Assembly (NCBI RefSeq): GCF_901709675.1
Contig: NC_051094.1
Location: forward strand, 7,684,501 to 7,748,500
Length of the DNA: 64,000 nt
Origin: Syngnathus acus
Taxonomy: Eukaryota > Chordata > Actinopteri > Syngnathiformes > Syngnathidae
Reading direction: 5' to 3'
A program made the position numbers and the translations under genes. Shown piece by piece: positions 1 to 12,003 of the stretch. Each line of letters starts with the position of its first letter. Position 1 is the stretch's first letter. The notes under the pieces are model-generated. The model made no database searches. It was not told where the DNA came from and saw only the letters and a list, made by a program, of their open reading frames with translations.

Positions 1-299
1 ACAGCAGCCGAGCCGTACATCACACTGTGGACACATGTAATCTGGACCGGCCAGATAAACACAACGTATAATGGAGAAAAAAAAAGTCTAAATAAGGAAG
101 ACTATAATGAAGTCGCTCTAAGCCCACTTGATCCTTCCATCGCAAACACAACATTTAATCCTGCCAGTGTCCACGGGCGTGTGCTCTCATGTGTGACCGT
201 GATTTCCCGCTCTTGCTCATGACACTTTACTAGACAAACATATATTTGTTTCAGTGGGCCACGATGTTGGTTCACTGACAGTCTACCATCTTCTATAAC

Positions 300-375
300 A
301 AGGGTCACCAATCCTGGTCCTCGGGGTCCGGTGTCCTGCATGACTGGACTCCGAGGACCAGGATTGGTGACCCCT
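300..375. mobile_element. Solo transposon hairpin (foldback MITE remnant)
   Basis: Two 25-base arms, 300-324 and 351-375, are inverted copies with a single mismatch. The core 'ggtcaccaatcctggtcc' is read on the plus strand in the left arm and on the minus strand in the right arm. Weaker pairing continues inward, leaving a loop of only about ten bases around 'tcctgca', and slightly outward. The motif 'ggtcaccaatcctggtcctc' is one I recall as a transposon end found at many sites in teleost genomes; that assignment is from memory. No transposase lies between the arms and no clear target-site duplication flanks them, so this is a non-autonomous foldback element or two ends left after internal deletion. 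Superfamily not assigned. Confidence 0.75.
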
Positions 376-436
376 GTTGTATACGGCAACGATTGTTTAC
401 ATCCATATACGTACATACTATATAACTATAAAAAAA

Positions 437-483
437 AATCTGTCTCGCTCTCTCGCTCTCTATGTCTCTCTCTCTGTCTCGTG
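437..483. repeat. Imperfect (TC)n microsatellite
   Basis: The stretch consists of runs of 'tctc' broken by single g or a bases, directly after a short poly-A. It is pyrimidine-only for most of its length. It also explains the serine- and leucine-rich open frame that passes through it. Confidence 0.85.
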
Positions 484-3400
484 TGCTTATGGGACTTAGA
501 AAGTATGTTCACCTCTGTTGGGCCATGTAAGCTCTTGTGTTAACCATGCGGACCTGCATGGTGCAGGTTGGCAGGAATATTTATTTCTATTTTGGGGAAA
601 AGTACATTTCTTGCTTGAGGCTGCATATAATCTACTCACGCACGAACACATGCGCGCACACAAAAATAAAAAGTCGTTTTTCTTCAATTCCTTCTGACAT
701 TAGCTTCCTCTGCTAATTACATACAGCCCATATGGCCAAACACAAACAGATTATACAATAAGGATGCAAACGACTTTATTTCCCCCTAATGATGCAAAAC
801 AGCTTATTCATGTAACAGCTGTCCTAACAGCTAACAATAACAAGTCCACTATTCGTGATCAAAGTACACATAAACAAATGTGGGGCATTCCAATCATCAC
901 AATGTCTCCCCGGGGATCGGATACTCAAGTCGAGAGTGATGTTAAATGCCTCTTTAGATCAGGAACAGGGAACCTGACAGCCCGTGGGAAATGTCTCAAC
1001 CATGAAGATGTTTCTAAAAACAACTAGACCATTGGCATCCCACATCTGACATTCCTCTGAACAGAACAGTGAGGACTAGGAAAGGCAACCTGGATTTGAG
1101 CGCAAGGTGCTTGAAATATAAGCTACTACAATACTGTAATATTATTTTCTAACAAATAGACTGATGGAGAAATGCCTTTGCACACTCCAGCAGTACAACC
1201 AAATGTGCTGTAGAACTAATAATTATTGCATAATGCTGTCAGGCTTTATTTTTTTTCATTTGAAATATTCCAGAATCTGCTGTAACTTGTACATACATTA
1301 TTTTATTGTACCTATATTCTATTCTACCTTTATTCTATTCTTGTATTGTTACACTGTACAGCAATTTGCAGTACCTTATTTAGTATTTTATTCATGCAGT
1401 TGAAATGCTCCATCTTTTCAAATCCATTTTTTGTTTGGCGTTACTGGAGTTACATCCCAATGTCATTGTGCCTACTAAAGTGTACACATAACAAAAAAAT
1501 TTAATTGGTGATTGATTATCAGTTATCATTGATGATCAGTTATTTTGGCTGCATCTATGTTATGGTGCTTATCTTAAGGATGGCTATTTTTGTTTGGAAA
1601 AATCCACCGAGTGGCGTAAAATTGATTCAGAACACTTTTAGAAACAAACTTTACTTTTTTTTAATCAATGTGTCTCACATAGGACAAGGCACATGGGGGG
1701 AAAAAAAGGAACTATAGTGTGCTCATTTACGGTCGACCATGTTCTCATATTGCCCCAGCGGTCCAATAACCTGATCCATTCTAATCCTACCTATTTGAAA
1801 GAAAAAAAACCCAAAACAGACAGCCGTAAAAAATAATTGGAATCTGTTGTGACAAGCGTCCAGTGTTACTCCACAGAAAAGAGCATCTTTACATAGCTTT
1901 GCTTGTTATTCAAAGTGATTCGGGAGGTGAGAGTATTCATAAGCCGAGCCAGCCGACAAACACAAATGATGAATGTGGAAGTGTCAACAGGTAAACAGGC
2001 AAGACGGTAGATTTTTGATGGCTCTAGGACATCTCTTATTGTAATTTATTTAAAGAAAAAACATTTTACTTGCCGACTTGTTCATTGTCAGCTCACCTAT
2101 GTGGAATTGACTTGCAATTGTCACAGCACTTATTGCTGGATAATTGTTTATTGCTGCAAATTTCTTCATTGTGTATAAACCACGCAATTGTTTATATTCT
2201 ACAAATTGAAGTGTATAAAATCCTACAAAAATTTGGTATCACATAACTTTGTCTCAGGTGGCTGTTTGATTTGGAATAAGAAGCACAAGCCAGCGTTGTT
2301 GACTAGAACTGAGCATGAGCAATACATTCCTTTGCACTCTCCGATGCTCTCGTGGCCATTTTTAAAGAGCCTGTCAGAAGCTACTGGATGTCACCGCCTA
2401 TAAAATGACAAGCAACATCTCCAAAGGCAAGAGCAGCTCTTCTGATGCTGAGAGAGCTGTTTCGCCGCCGTCACAAACGGTGCTGCGGCTGTGGCCTGGG
2501 TCGGCAACCGGGCATGCGTCCCCCACAGGGGTGCTAATCATGTATCTGCCTTTCAACTGACAAACGATGACCAAGTTTAACAGCAAAAAACATATAATTG
2601 CAGTCTCTAATAATGACACTTCAGGCTTCCTATAGTACAACTGTGGTTGTTGCGTGAAGGCAGAAAACAAATATACCACTGCAATATAACATTACTAATA
2701 TAAAGTAAAACTGAAAGAAAAAAAAAAAAAAAACGAAACAATGAAACTCCAAACGACAAAAGTAAGACTAGCACTCTCAATGAATTTGAACTTAGGTCCA
2801 TTGGGTAAAAGAAATTTCTACAAATAATCAAATGACTTTATATTAACCATTAGTTGGAGTTTTCACCTTAAATTGAAAGACATTACTGAATTTTATCTAC
2901 ACATCGAGATGCTTAGTTGGACTCAAGAGCAGACTCACTGCTGATCAAGCATCCATCAAAGCAAGGGTATAAAGTGCGGGTGTGTGCATCGACTATTTCA
3001 AGAGTTCTTGTTGTCTCTTCATCAGTCAAACTAAGCAGCATCGGAGGCAAGCGTGTGTCCATCAATTATTCCCATCAGCGCATCCATTATTGATGAGCCC
3101 AACTTAAAATAAAGCTCCGAAGCCCTGACGAGGCACTGAGCTTAGCGAACCCTTGCCCAATGTCAGAGTGGGTGTCTTAAAGTACCATCTACGGCCTATT
3201 GCGTTTGAGTGACACACAGTTCGGGTCAGTCTGACAAGTGGGCCGGGGAGGGAGCGGCTACCTTTCCGGAGGTTAGTTTCACTTTGAAGGCCAAGCTTTT
3301 TTTTTTTGCCCCTAACTCACACAGGGACCTTCAGTAAAAGTTGATCATCTCTTGAGAATTTTGACAGTCAGCCTGAGTCAGCCTAAGTCAGACATAAGTT

Positions 3401-3688
3401 TCAAGGTAGGGGAGCATTGGTCGAGGTGATATTGTATTGTACCAATAGCACTGCATACCATAGAGTACTGTACAAGATGATGACTAATGAACCTGTATAA
3501 TGTGGTTGAAATCAATTTAATGTAATGGAAAAGGATTCCAAAAGACTGTACGATAACAACCTGTGCATGTTTCACAATACCACATTTTGACTTATTCCAG
3601 ATAATCAGACAAAAGTACTTAGTTGATTTCAGTTGAGTTTGGACTGTTATGATTAGTGGAACACATTTTTTGTATGACTCTACTTGGA
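484..3688. other. Non-coding stretch, nothing gene-like
   Basis: AT-rich sequence with frequent stops in all frames. Local items are a T/A-rich patch at 1275-1400 with loosely repeated 'attctattct', a poly-A run near 2718-2733, and a GC-richer patch near 2460-2540 containing 'gggtcggcaacc', a word resembling the ends of some hAT-type fish elements but without a second end. The words near 1765-1785 ('ccaataacctgat') resemble part of the repeat at 11.9 kb. No exon-like frame, tRNA or hairpin gene was recognised. Confidence 0.65.
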
Positions 3689-3752
3689 ACATCCATCTAT
3701 TTTCTGAACTGCTTTTCCTCACGAGGTGCTTGCCTATCCCAGCCGACTTTGG
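3689..3752. mobile_element. Fragment of a common teleost interspersed repeat
   Basis: The words 'catccatctattttctgaa', 'gcttttcctcacgagg' and 'gcctatcccagc' occur in the order in which I know them from a very abundant fish interspersed repeat. The GC-rich piece normally lying between 'cacgagg' and 'cctatcccagc' appears to be deleted. Other pieces of the same repeat appear to be present near 15.2, 21.6 and 44.1 kb. I do not assign a class. Recognition rests on memory of the consensus. Confidence 0.6.
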
Positions 3753-6700
3753 TTATATTTAGGGATTTAGCAAGAAATGTTGATGAACGTATGGAATTGT
3801 TAGGTCACGAGAACCAATACACAATAAAGAACGTTACACTTCATGGTTTTGCTCCCTTGCTGCTGTTTCTCCTGTGTCTGCTCCTTTCTCGTCTCAAAGC
3901 TTGCCAGAAGCCAGGACTCTTCCAAAGTGGCCAGCTGTGTCACAGGTGATTCATCACTTCAGGTGGAGGCTTATTATTGGATGAAGCGCCATGGGCCCAG
4001 CGATCTGACAAATCAGCTGTAAATGCCAGCCCTCAGTCCAGCGCTCTGATTGCTTTTGACAAGGGCACTGTGGGCCTTATGCCAGTTCTGCACCCTTTAG
4101 ACCTCCCCTCTCCAAAAAAAAAACCAAAAAAAATCTGGTGTTTGTCTCTCTGTACTACATTATTCACATGCTGAAAATTGAGGCTTGAGTCCCTTTTGTG
4201 TTGCCACTTGTGCTCTTTGGTTTGAGTTCACAGTATGTTGGTCAAGGCAGTGTGCGCTCATGTGCAAGTACCCACAGTATTTGTGCCGACATGCACATTC
4301 AGCACTTCTCTTCTGAAAACTCACCCAAGCAACTTATGTGACCAAGCTCTTTTTTTCCAGTAAACTTTTATGCTTACCAAAAGCAGTACAAAATATTTGA
4401 TGTTTAGCCCCTAGCTACTGTTTGCCAAATTACTTTTGCCATCTCCGTATGTGCACCACAACTGTTTTCTTCTCTGGTTGCCGTTCCACTGCTCATTTTT
4501 CAATGCTAACATGAAAAAGTAACTATATGACATGTACAGAGTGTTTTGTCACGAGTTTAGTAGTGTGATCTTGGGGGCAATATTGTAAACATATGTACAT
4601 CTTTAAGGCACGACAAAGTCCTATCAAAGCTTTGGCTGCACTGTTAAAGTTGTGCAGACGACAAGCTGTTTAATGCCATCTGTGCTGTGTTTGTTTCTTG
4701 GCGGGTGAATGAAGCAAGTCTTAGGTCTTCACATTAAAGCTTTTTCTCTTAATTATATTAGTGCAGTTTGTATTTCAGAGGAGGTGCTACAGATTTGGTT
4801 GCCTGGGGCTAAACATCACTGTTGATTAACTTTTAGCTGTGAACCGACTAAAGGTCATGGCGTCACCAGTTTGATGGCACCCTCTTAGAAATATAACGGG
4901 AATGCCAAAATGTATTAAAGCAATAAACCGTATGAAGTGGGCACAAATGTTGGGTTAATACTGCACAAAATTGTCTCTGTTGTTAACTAAACATGTAAGG
5001 TTAATTGATGACCTGATGAATTGATGATAGAAATTGACCTCAGAGTTGACATAAATGTGAGGTTAATTGAAGAATATTTTTATAAAAATATGTTATTTGA
5101 AGATTAAATTGTATTATGCTTACAAAATTATGGATTCACTGATAAAGAAATTGAGATTGGTTGTGAGAAGAACATGTTAGGATCACTCAAAGGCAATTTG
5201 GAGATCTTTTCATAAACAGTTGTTTTATAAGTGAATTGACATTGAGGTTATCAAAACATTCGATCGGTTGACTTCAGTGTTTAGGAAAATATGAATCTCA
5301 AAAGGGGCGTCTGCAGTTTTTAAATTACCAGCAAAATTTGAATATGGAATCACTTCACCCCTCCGTCTCCCTTTGAGTGACTGACCAAAACCACAAACTG
5401 AACGGAAATGTGCATGAGAACCTGTAAACAAGCCACCGCTGCTACATTGCTAGCGTGACTTATTCATGCTGAAGTGTTGCAAAACACTAAGGGCCCTATT
5501 TTTGTGTGGAACTTAAGTCTAGCGTGAGGCACCTTCCAAATCTGTGCAGAGGTGGAGAGGGAGATCACAGATCTGTGCTGTGAAGCGGGAACTCGGATCC
5601 TTCCGTTCTCGTTCGCGAATGGTCTTTGATTGGCTATCCTTTTCAAGTCATGCTGTGTTTCAAAATAATTATTATTATAAAATTAAAGCCATAACATATG
5701 GTCAGAAAGTTAAAATTGTTCACAACATTCTCGAACTTTTTTTAAAACAATTTTAACTGCAAACAACACATTTGATTTCATGGGTATGAAAATATATTTC
5801 TTGGATTTATTCAACACTACAATGTCCGCAATGTTTACAAATAAATCACTAAACTTAATACAATTTGTAATGTAATAGAATTTGACAGATGATAGACCCA
5901 GGAAATGAACTTCCTTCCAAACTAATCAAATGAAGCACAGCATGAACATCGCCCACTGTGAGGAAAAATTGCTGTTTGCTAAACTGGTGTGTGATCGGAG
6001 CAACATGTGAGGGATTAAACTAGGCCGTCTATAATGGACAGTGAAATTACCACAATTAGCCGCAATCTGGGACAATAATCACATAAAACGCCAATGATTC
6101 CAGGATGCTTAGTGGTTTAAAACAATAACAGAGGTAGTGGTGTGCAGCACATCGCAATTTTTTTAACCATTTGAGGAGATGGCAGGCCCCACTCATCGGC
6201 TAGCTTTGCTTAATCACGAGTCACTGCAATAAAGTAATTTCAGTATTATTTGCCCCAAATAAACTTTGTACATTTAATCTAAAAAAATTAAAGAAACAGG
6301 AACAAAACCTTAATCAGTGTGCATATAAGCGATGGTCGTGTATTTTTCTTGATGTATGCAGACATCTTCCAATTTAAAAGATGGCCACATGGCACAGACT
6401 GTCTTTCTCTCAAGGAACTAAAAATACTATGGGGTTCAAATCCCTGATGACTTCAAACAAAGACAGGAAAATGGCTGGGAAGCCCTACTTTTAAAAGCAA
6501 GCACATAAAAGAGAGCCTTGACGTGCTCAGACTTCTGCTCTGACTTGTTTTTGAAACAATCTCATTGCGAGATGATCACAAGAACAGCCGCAGAACACCG
6601 TGTTCACTTTTTATGTGACAGTATGCGGACAAAATGATACTGTATCAAGTGTGGAACAGACAACTCTTACCTTGTCGGAGCACAAGCAGAAATCGGTGGG

Positions 6701-9700
6701 ACAGCGCATGTCGGAGAGAGAGAAGAAAAAAAAGAGAAAAGGGAAATAAAAACATTAGATTTATTTTTTTTTTTAAATAAAGTGTCATATGCATACTTTG
6801 AGCTGTTTTGTGTGAGTTTAAAACACAGTCACTCTATTTTGGTGAATACTTTAAATACAGGTGTCCCAATGAAAGAAGAAATGTGGAATCCGAGTTTAAC
6901 CCTCCATCTTCCTTCTAGGAGATATTTAAACCTTAACAGCTACCTTGTACGCTGCACCATAAACACCAAATGACCAGCGCTATCCTACTGGGCTACCAAA
7001 CTAATTACTCTCTTGAAGGAGATTCAGTATGTCATATATTTTTACAGGTAGTGGGGAGGGTGAGTGACCTCAGTCCCCACAACTGCCATTTAATGCACTA
7101 ATTGGATGCGGCTCAGCTTGTTTACAGCTAACATTCCTTGTACATAATGTATTGAAGGTGTAACAATTTAAAGAATTTAAAATCGCTTGTCCTCCGCATG
7201 AAAAAACAAAATATAGACAACCGAGCAGTTTGAACACAGATTAAACTTTTTATAATAACTTGTAAATGTTGAATTTTTTTCATTGAATAATTGGTGTACA
7301 TATATCATTTTTAAGTAAGGGGCAGAGTAAAACATGGTGCATACTGTCCACATATATATATATACACAAATGTATTTGTCTATTTATTTCACTCTACCAA
7401 ACAGAGTTGGAAAAGGTTTAATAGAAAAAATCCTGAATATACACATGAATGTAGTATACTAGGATGAGCTAGAGCTAATCAATGCATCCAACAACACTGT
7501 GGCTCTGACTCTGACTGTTGCTTATGAAAAAACTAAAATGACACACTGATCAAGTCTAAATGGAATGCTTAAAGGCACTTTAACATAGGTGATGCCTATT
7601 TTCATATGTGATAAGTGGATGGGTACTCAGAGACTCAAATATATATTTATTTCATAATATATAGCAACCCAGAAAGTTAACTCCTGCCCATTTAACACTT
7701 CTACAAAAACTCAATGTAGTCAAATTGAGCCAAATACTATGCGTCAGAACTATTCGGGACACCTCAATGCAGTTCACAGGCCGAGATCACTTAACATCAC
7801 AGGACAAACAAATAAAGGAGAAGTGCTCGTAGCTACACAATGTGCACTTTTCTAACAAAATATTCTTTTCTCCCTACGGTCAGACGCCTTTTAAAATACA
7901 TCCCATCTTTGTACTGAGTGGATTTCACTAAAAGGAGGGGAGGTGGGAGGTGTACTGGGAATAGAAAAGGCTTTCTTTGCAGTTCCTTCTTCCGTGTGTC
8001 TCTCGTGTGAGTACACCTTGAGGGAAGAAATGATGCAAGGAGTTATTCATCTGCCTTCTTTGTTCCGCCCCAATATCCAAAAACAAGGGACCGACAACAA
8101 GAAGGCAGTGTTACAACGTACAAGGGACTTCATTAATTTGCCTACTCGCTGTGACGTGTGGACTCGTTTGACACGCTTTTGTAAAGAAATGGCGCTTTGA
8201 TGCAAGATGGGCAGGGGGAATTTTAGTATATTTATTTTTTGATTTACAAAAAAGAAACGCCATGCCACAACTAAGTATTTAAGGCAGGTGTGTTAAAGGT
8301 TTGGCTGGCGGGCCAGAGTTGGTCCAACCACACACATGTTCTGCCTGTCAACTCATGCTTTTCTTTTGAAATAAGCACTATGGCATTGAAAGCGTTTGCT
8401 ACTATTAATATACAATTATTACATGCAAACCTCCATTTTTTGAAGTCTTCATGGTTTCATTTATATTCTTGTGTGGCAGTTAATGATAACAGTTGAGATG
8501 TGCAAAGTGCCCCTCTTCATTTGCCATTAAACTTAAGAGTGTTTTATTGTTTTTGTAGAACTGTTAAATTATCAGAACTGTGAAAATCAAGCCCCCTCGT
8601 CAAATAAATCCTTTTATCTGGCTCACTGGGGTTGCTGGGGCGTGTTATTTTCAGATTCTACAGTAATAAATTGAAAAATATTACACTCCAGCAGCATCTT
8701 CATTTGTGAGATTGCACACAATTCCTTCAGCGTAATTGTCAATCTCCTGAGGAAGGGTCCATGAAATTAGGTTGCAGGCGGAATTGGGACGTAGAGTGAC
8801 GCGTTAAGGACAATGATACAAACACTGCAAAAGTGGTTGTGTTGGAAAGTACAATAAATCATTTGATATTCTTTGAAGAGTGAATAAAACAAATTTACAT
8901 AATCTATAGAATTGTCCCAAATGGTCATGAGAGAAGGAGACTCAAAGTCAATATATCCTTTGAAACCATGCATTTTATATGTACTGAATAACACAGGATC
9001 TGTGTGGATCACGGTTTTAAGTGTGTATTGCCTTATGTATTGCTTTTATATTAAATATTTATGTCACCACATGTGGAGACCAGTGATGCTAACCATAGCA
9101 CAGGAAAAGAAGCCGAATGTGATGAAGGCAGGTAAGGAGATAAAAGGGGTACATACTCTGTGCTGGCTGCTAAGTCAATTATTTTAGTACATTATTTACT
9201 GTTTACGCTGATATACAAAATAAGAACATTACATTGTTACTTATACATTGCCTGTATGTATGTATTTATAGTTTTTGACTGATCAAAGATCAATCATATT
9301 CCATAATCAATACATATGTATATCTGATTGCTGTTAGGCAATTGTAAACCAACCCGATGTTTTTCTTTCTATTGGCTATGCTCCAATATTTGCATAAAAA
9401 TGTGCTTTTTCTTGAATTTGAATTTTCATCCTTTTACATGATGCCGGGACAGAGCGGCTGCGCATCACAAGAGGCAACAGAAATTGATTTATGTCTCCGG
9501 GAAATAAAATAGTAGAAAGGCAATCCAAGCGGAGGGAAAGTCATCAAGGGGCGGGAGCAAAACAGGAAATAAGATGGCAAAATTTATTGAAAAGTTAAAT
9601 CTAGCGTGTTGATCTCATCTCACGTCCAGATATCTCTGAATAGATAACATTGGAAGCAAGTTTGTGTGTTCAGATTTCAGGCAGGGTTGGGGAAAAAAGT

Positions 9701-11899
9701 GGCAATTTTTTTCAAACCAATCACAACCATTGATCTTTTAGGACAGGCACAATATCTAAATGTAAAAATTGTTGAAAGGGACGACACATTTGACAAGTCG
9801 CAGCACCTATTCCCAGCCGGCCGACAAAAAAGGCTGACAAAGGGTGAAAATAAAATGGGATATTAGCCGGGAGCAGAGTGATAAGAGCTGGATGTAAGCG
9901 GCTTCCTCTTATCTTTGCGGACAGAAACAAACCCAGTCTGTTGCAGCTCACTGTGGAAAAAGCCACAGTCGACTGACTATATGTACTATAAGTACGCCCT
10001 GTAAAACAGTCGAAGCTGAAAAAAGCAGCAATCAAAATGAATTCATTTGAATTTCCCTTTAAATTTCCTGATTTCTCAATCAATTTTTATACACAATATA
10101 TACAAGTAACGTGAGTTGAGTTCACTGCACTCATCTTAGATTTTTTTTTTAATTACAATTCAAAGGAAAACAAATAACCATCCAACAAAGGGGCTTCTTA
10201 AAAAAAATTAAATCAGGTAGCTGAAATCATCATTGTCTCCCTGTTCATATTCTGATATGGTGCAATTGGCATCTGAAGCTAATTGTAACTGCTAATCCCT
10301 TGTATGAATGGAGGTTAGCACAGCAGATGGTTACACGACGGTCTCTTCCAGCATTCAGTCGCTGTTTGGCTGCTGAATTGCATCTCTGCACCAGAGGCCA
10401 AATTCATGCAGTGACAACACACTTCAACCTGGCCTTAATAACCGTCGATGTCCAATCAAAAACATGGAACCAATCCTTCAATTTCTTTTAGCACGTATTC
10501 TGTTCAGTCATGGGCGAGTGTCTCTCACTTGGTCATAATTCAGTCAGATGGCACATACAATGTAAGTTATTAATTGGTCGGTAATACAAAAGAAATCATT
10601 CGTTGGTCGGTAATGTCGCTAACTTAATGTTAATCGTCAGCTGGACAATGTCAACAATATCGGTGAAATCTTTGAGGTAGAACTACTCAAGTATCAAAAC
10701 ATTTGGAATTTGCAAGACTTTCCAAACGGTTAAAAAGAAATGAATTAAAAAATGAAATATCCATGAATCCAAATAGGGAGGAAATTATTTAAATTCCAGT
10801 TAAAATCTCATCTGCACTATAAATAGGCACAAAATTCATGTGTCTTGTCAAGTGGCTGAAAGAAGCAATATTTGTGGGTGCACTTTACACACATCAAACT
10901 TGCCAAGTTATCTGTGTGATTTCCGGACCTAATAAATCAGTGGACGGTAATCTTGAAATGTAAATGTTGGAATCAAAGAGGTTTTGTTCAGCACTAATTG
11001 GGAACATTTAATTAATACGAGCACATAGAAAGGTCAGAAGTAATATTTCTTAATCACTCATCATAAAAAGATGGTGGAAGAGGACAGACAAGTGGACGGG
11101 TGGAAAAAAAAAAAAGGGAAGTGTTCGAGTTTGCCCGTGTCAACTGCCATCTTGCTTTACGGGAAATGGAGATCTACAAGACAAAAGTGAGGCAAATTAG
11201 CCCATAAAGTCAATTGGCCCGCTGCTAATTACGTTCAACCCCTACAGTGTGACTGGTGTTAAAGTGTTCATTTAGCCCAAAGGAAAAAGCAATAAGTGCT
11301 CCCACTCTTGTTTACAACTGTGTGAAAGCAGTTGCAGTGTGCAATACTTGATTTTTGATTGCAGTCAATGCTCCGCTTGCACGTGCACCTGGACAACGTT
11401 TACCTTTTCTGGACTTTATGGAATACAACAGCAGTCTGTCACATTGCCCATTACCGCCCTAAAATGTGAAGTGCTTGGGACGCTAGTCGGCACCTCCATG
11501 TCAGAGGGAGCACCAAGTCAGTCCCCCGGAAGATCGAGGGAGCAGAAAAGTGGCAAAAAAAAATGGAAAATCAATATAGCGCATTTGCGTTGTGACTGGG
11601 ATAAATGTGTTTCTTTGGACCACTGCGTTGCAGCGATATTGATGTGAAACTATCCTGACATGTTTCTGCTCCAGCGAAAGGTTCAACAACAAAACAGTAG
11701 TAGTAGAAAAATATATTTTTCCAACAAACTAAAACGGGTTCTTGTTACCGTGAGAATCAAGAATCACAGTACATGTTCACCCTCCCTAAAGTACCCGGCT
11801 ACGAGTAGTCCGTTTTGGATGCCCTGTCTCATGTTCAGGAATTTGAATTCCAGAATTCGCAAGGAAGGAAGGAATTCAATAATTTGATTCGTCAATTTC
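3753..11899. other. Long non-coding stretch, mostly unique sequence
   Basis: No coding region was recognised over about 8 kb. The longest open frame (about 120 codons, 9721-10083 minus) overlaps another on the opposite strand and has no recognisable motif. Items seen: 'gggccctattttt' at about 5490-5505, resembling one end of another fish repeat; an isolated tRNA-B-box-like word at 6433-6443; a purine-rich patch at 6710-6760; a short (TA)n at about 7353-7366; a patch near 8290-8340 ('gcgggccagagttgg') that may be a decayed transposon end; and a short direct repeat 'ttggtcggtaat' in 10570-10616. The rest looks like unique AT-rich DNA. Confidence 0.6.
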
Positions 11900-12003
11900 A
11901 GTAAAATGGCCACAAGAGGCCGCTTAGGTATCGGTGACTAGTATCGGCTGCTATTGCAATAACCTGATACATTCAAATAAGGCCGGTATCTGCACGATAC
12001 TTA
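11900..12003. repeat. Probable remnant of a 'tatcgg' interspersed repeat
   Basis: The words 'ggccacaagaggccgc', 'ggtatcggtgactagtatcg', 'aataacctgatac' and 'ggccggtatctgcacgatac' appear in close order. Alternating 'gtatcg' and 'cgatac'/'tgatac' words give the patch an imperfect inverted character. I recall a teleost interspersed repeat with this vocabulary, but the copy is decayed and I cannot place its ends or class. Just upstream (11835-11880) is a run of 'gaattcc'-like and 'aagg' words. Confidence 0.4.

Noticed and set aside
2460-2540. GC-rich patch with 'gggtcggcaacc' resembling a hAT end, and possible CpG-island-like content.
   Set aside because: Only about 80 bases long, a single end-like word, and no partner end or target-site duplication.
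6433-6443. Perfect B-box word GGTTCAAATCC, suggesting a tRNA or SINE.
   Set aside because: No convincing A box at tRNA spacing, no acceptor or anticodon stem could be folded around it, and no SINE body follows.
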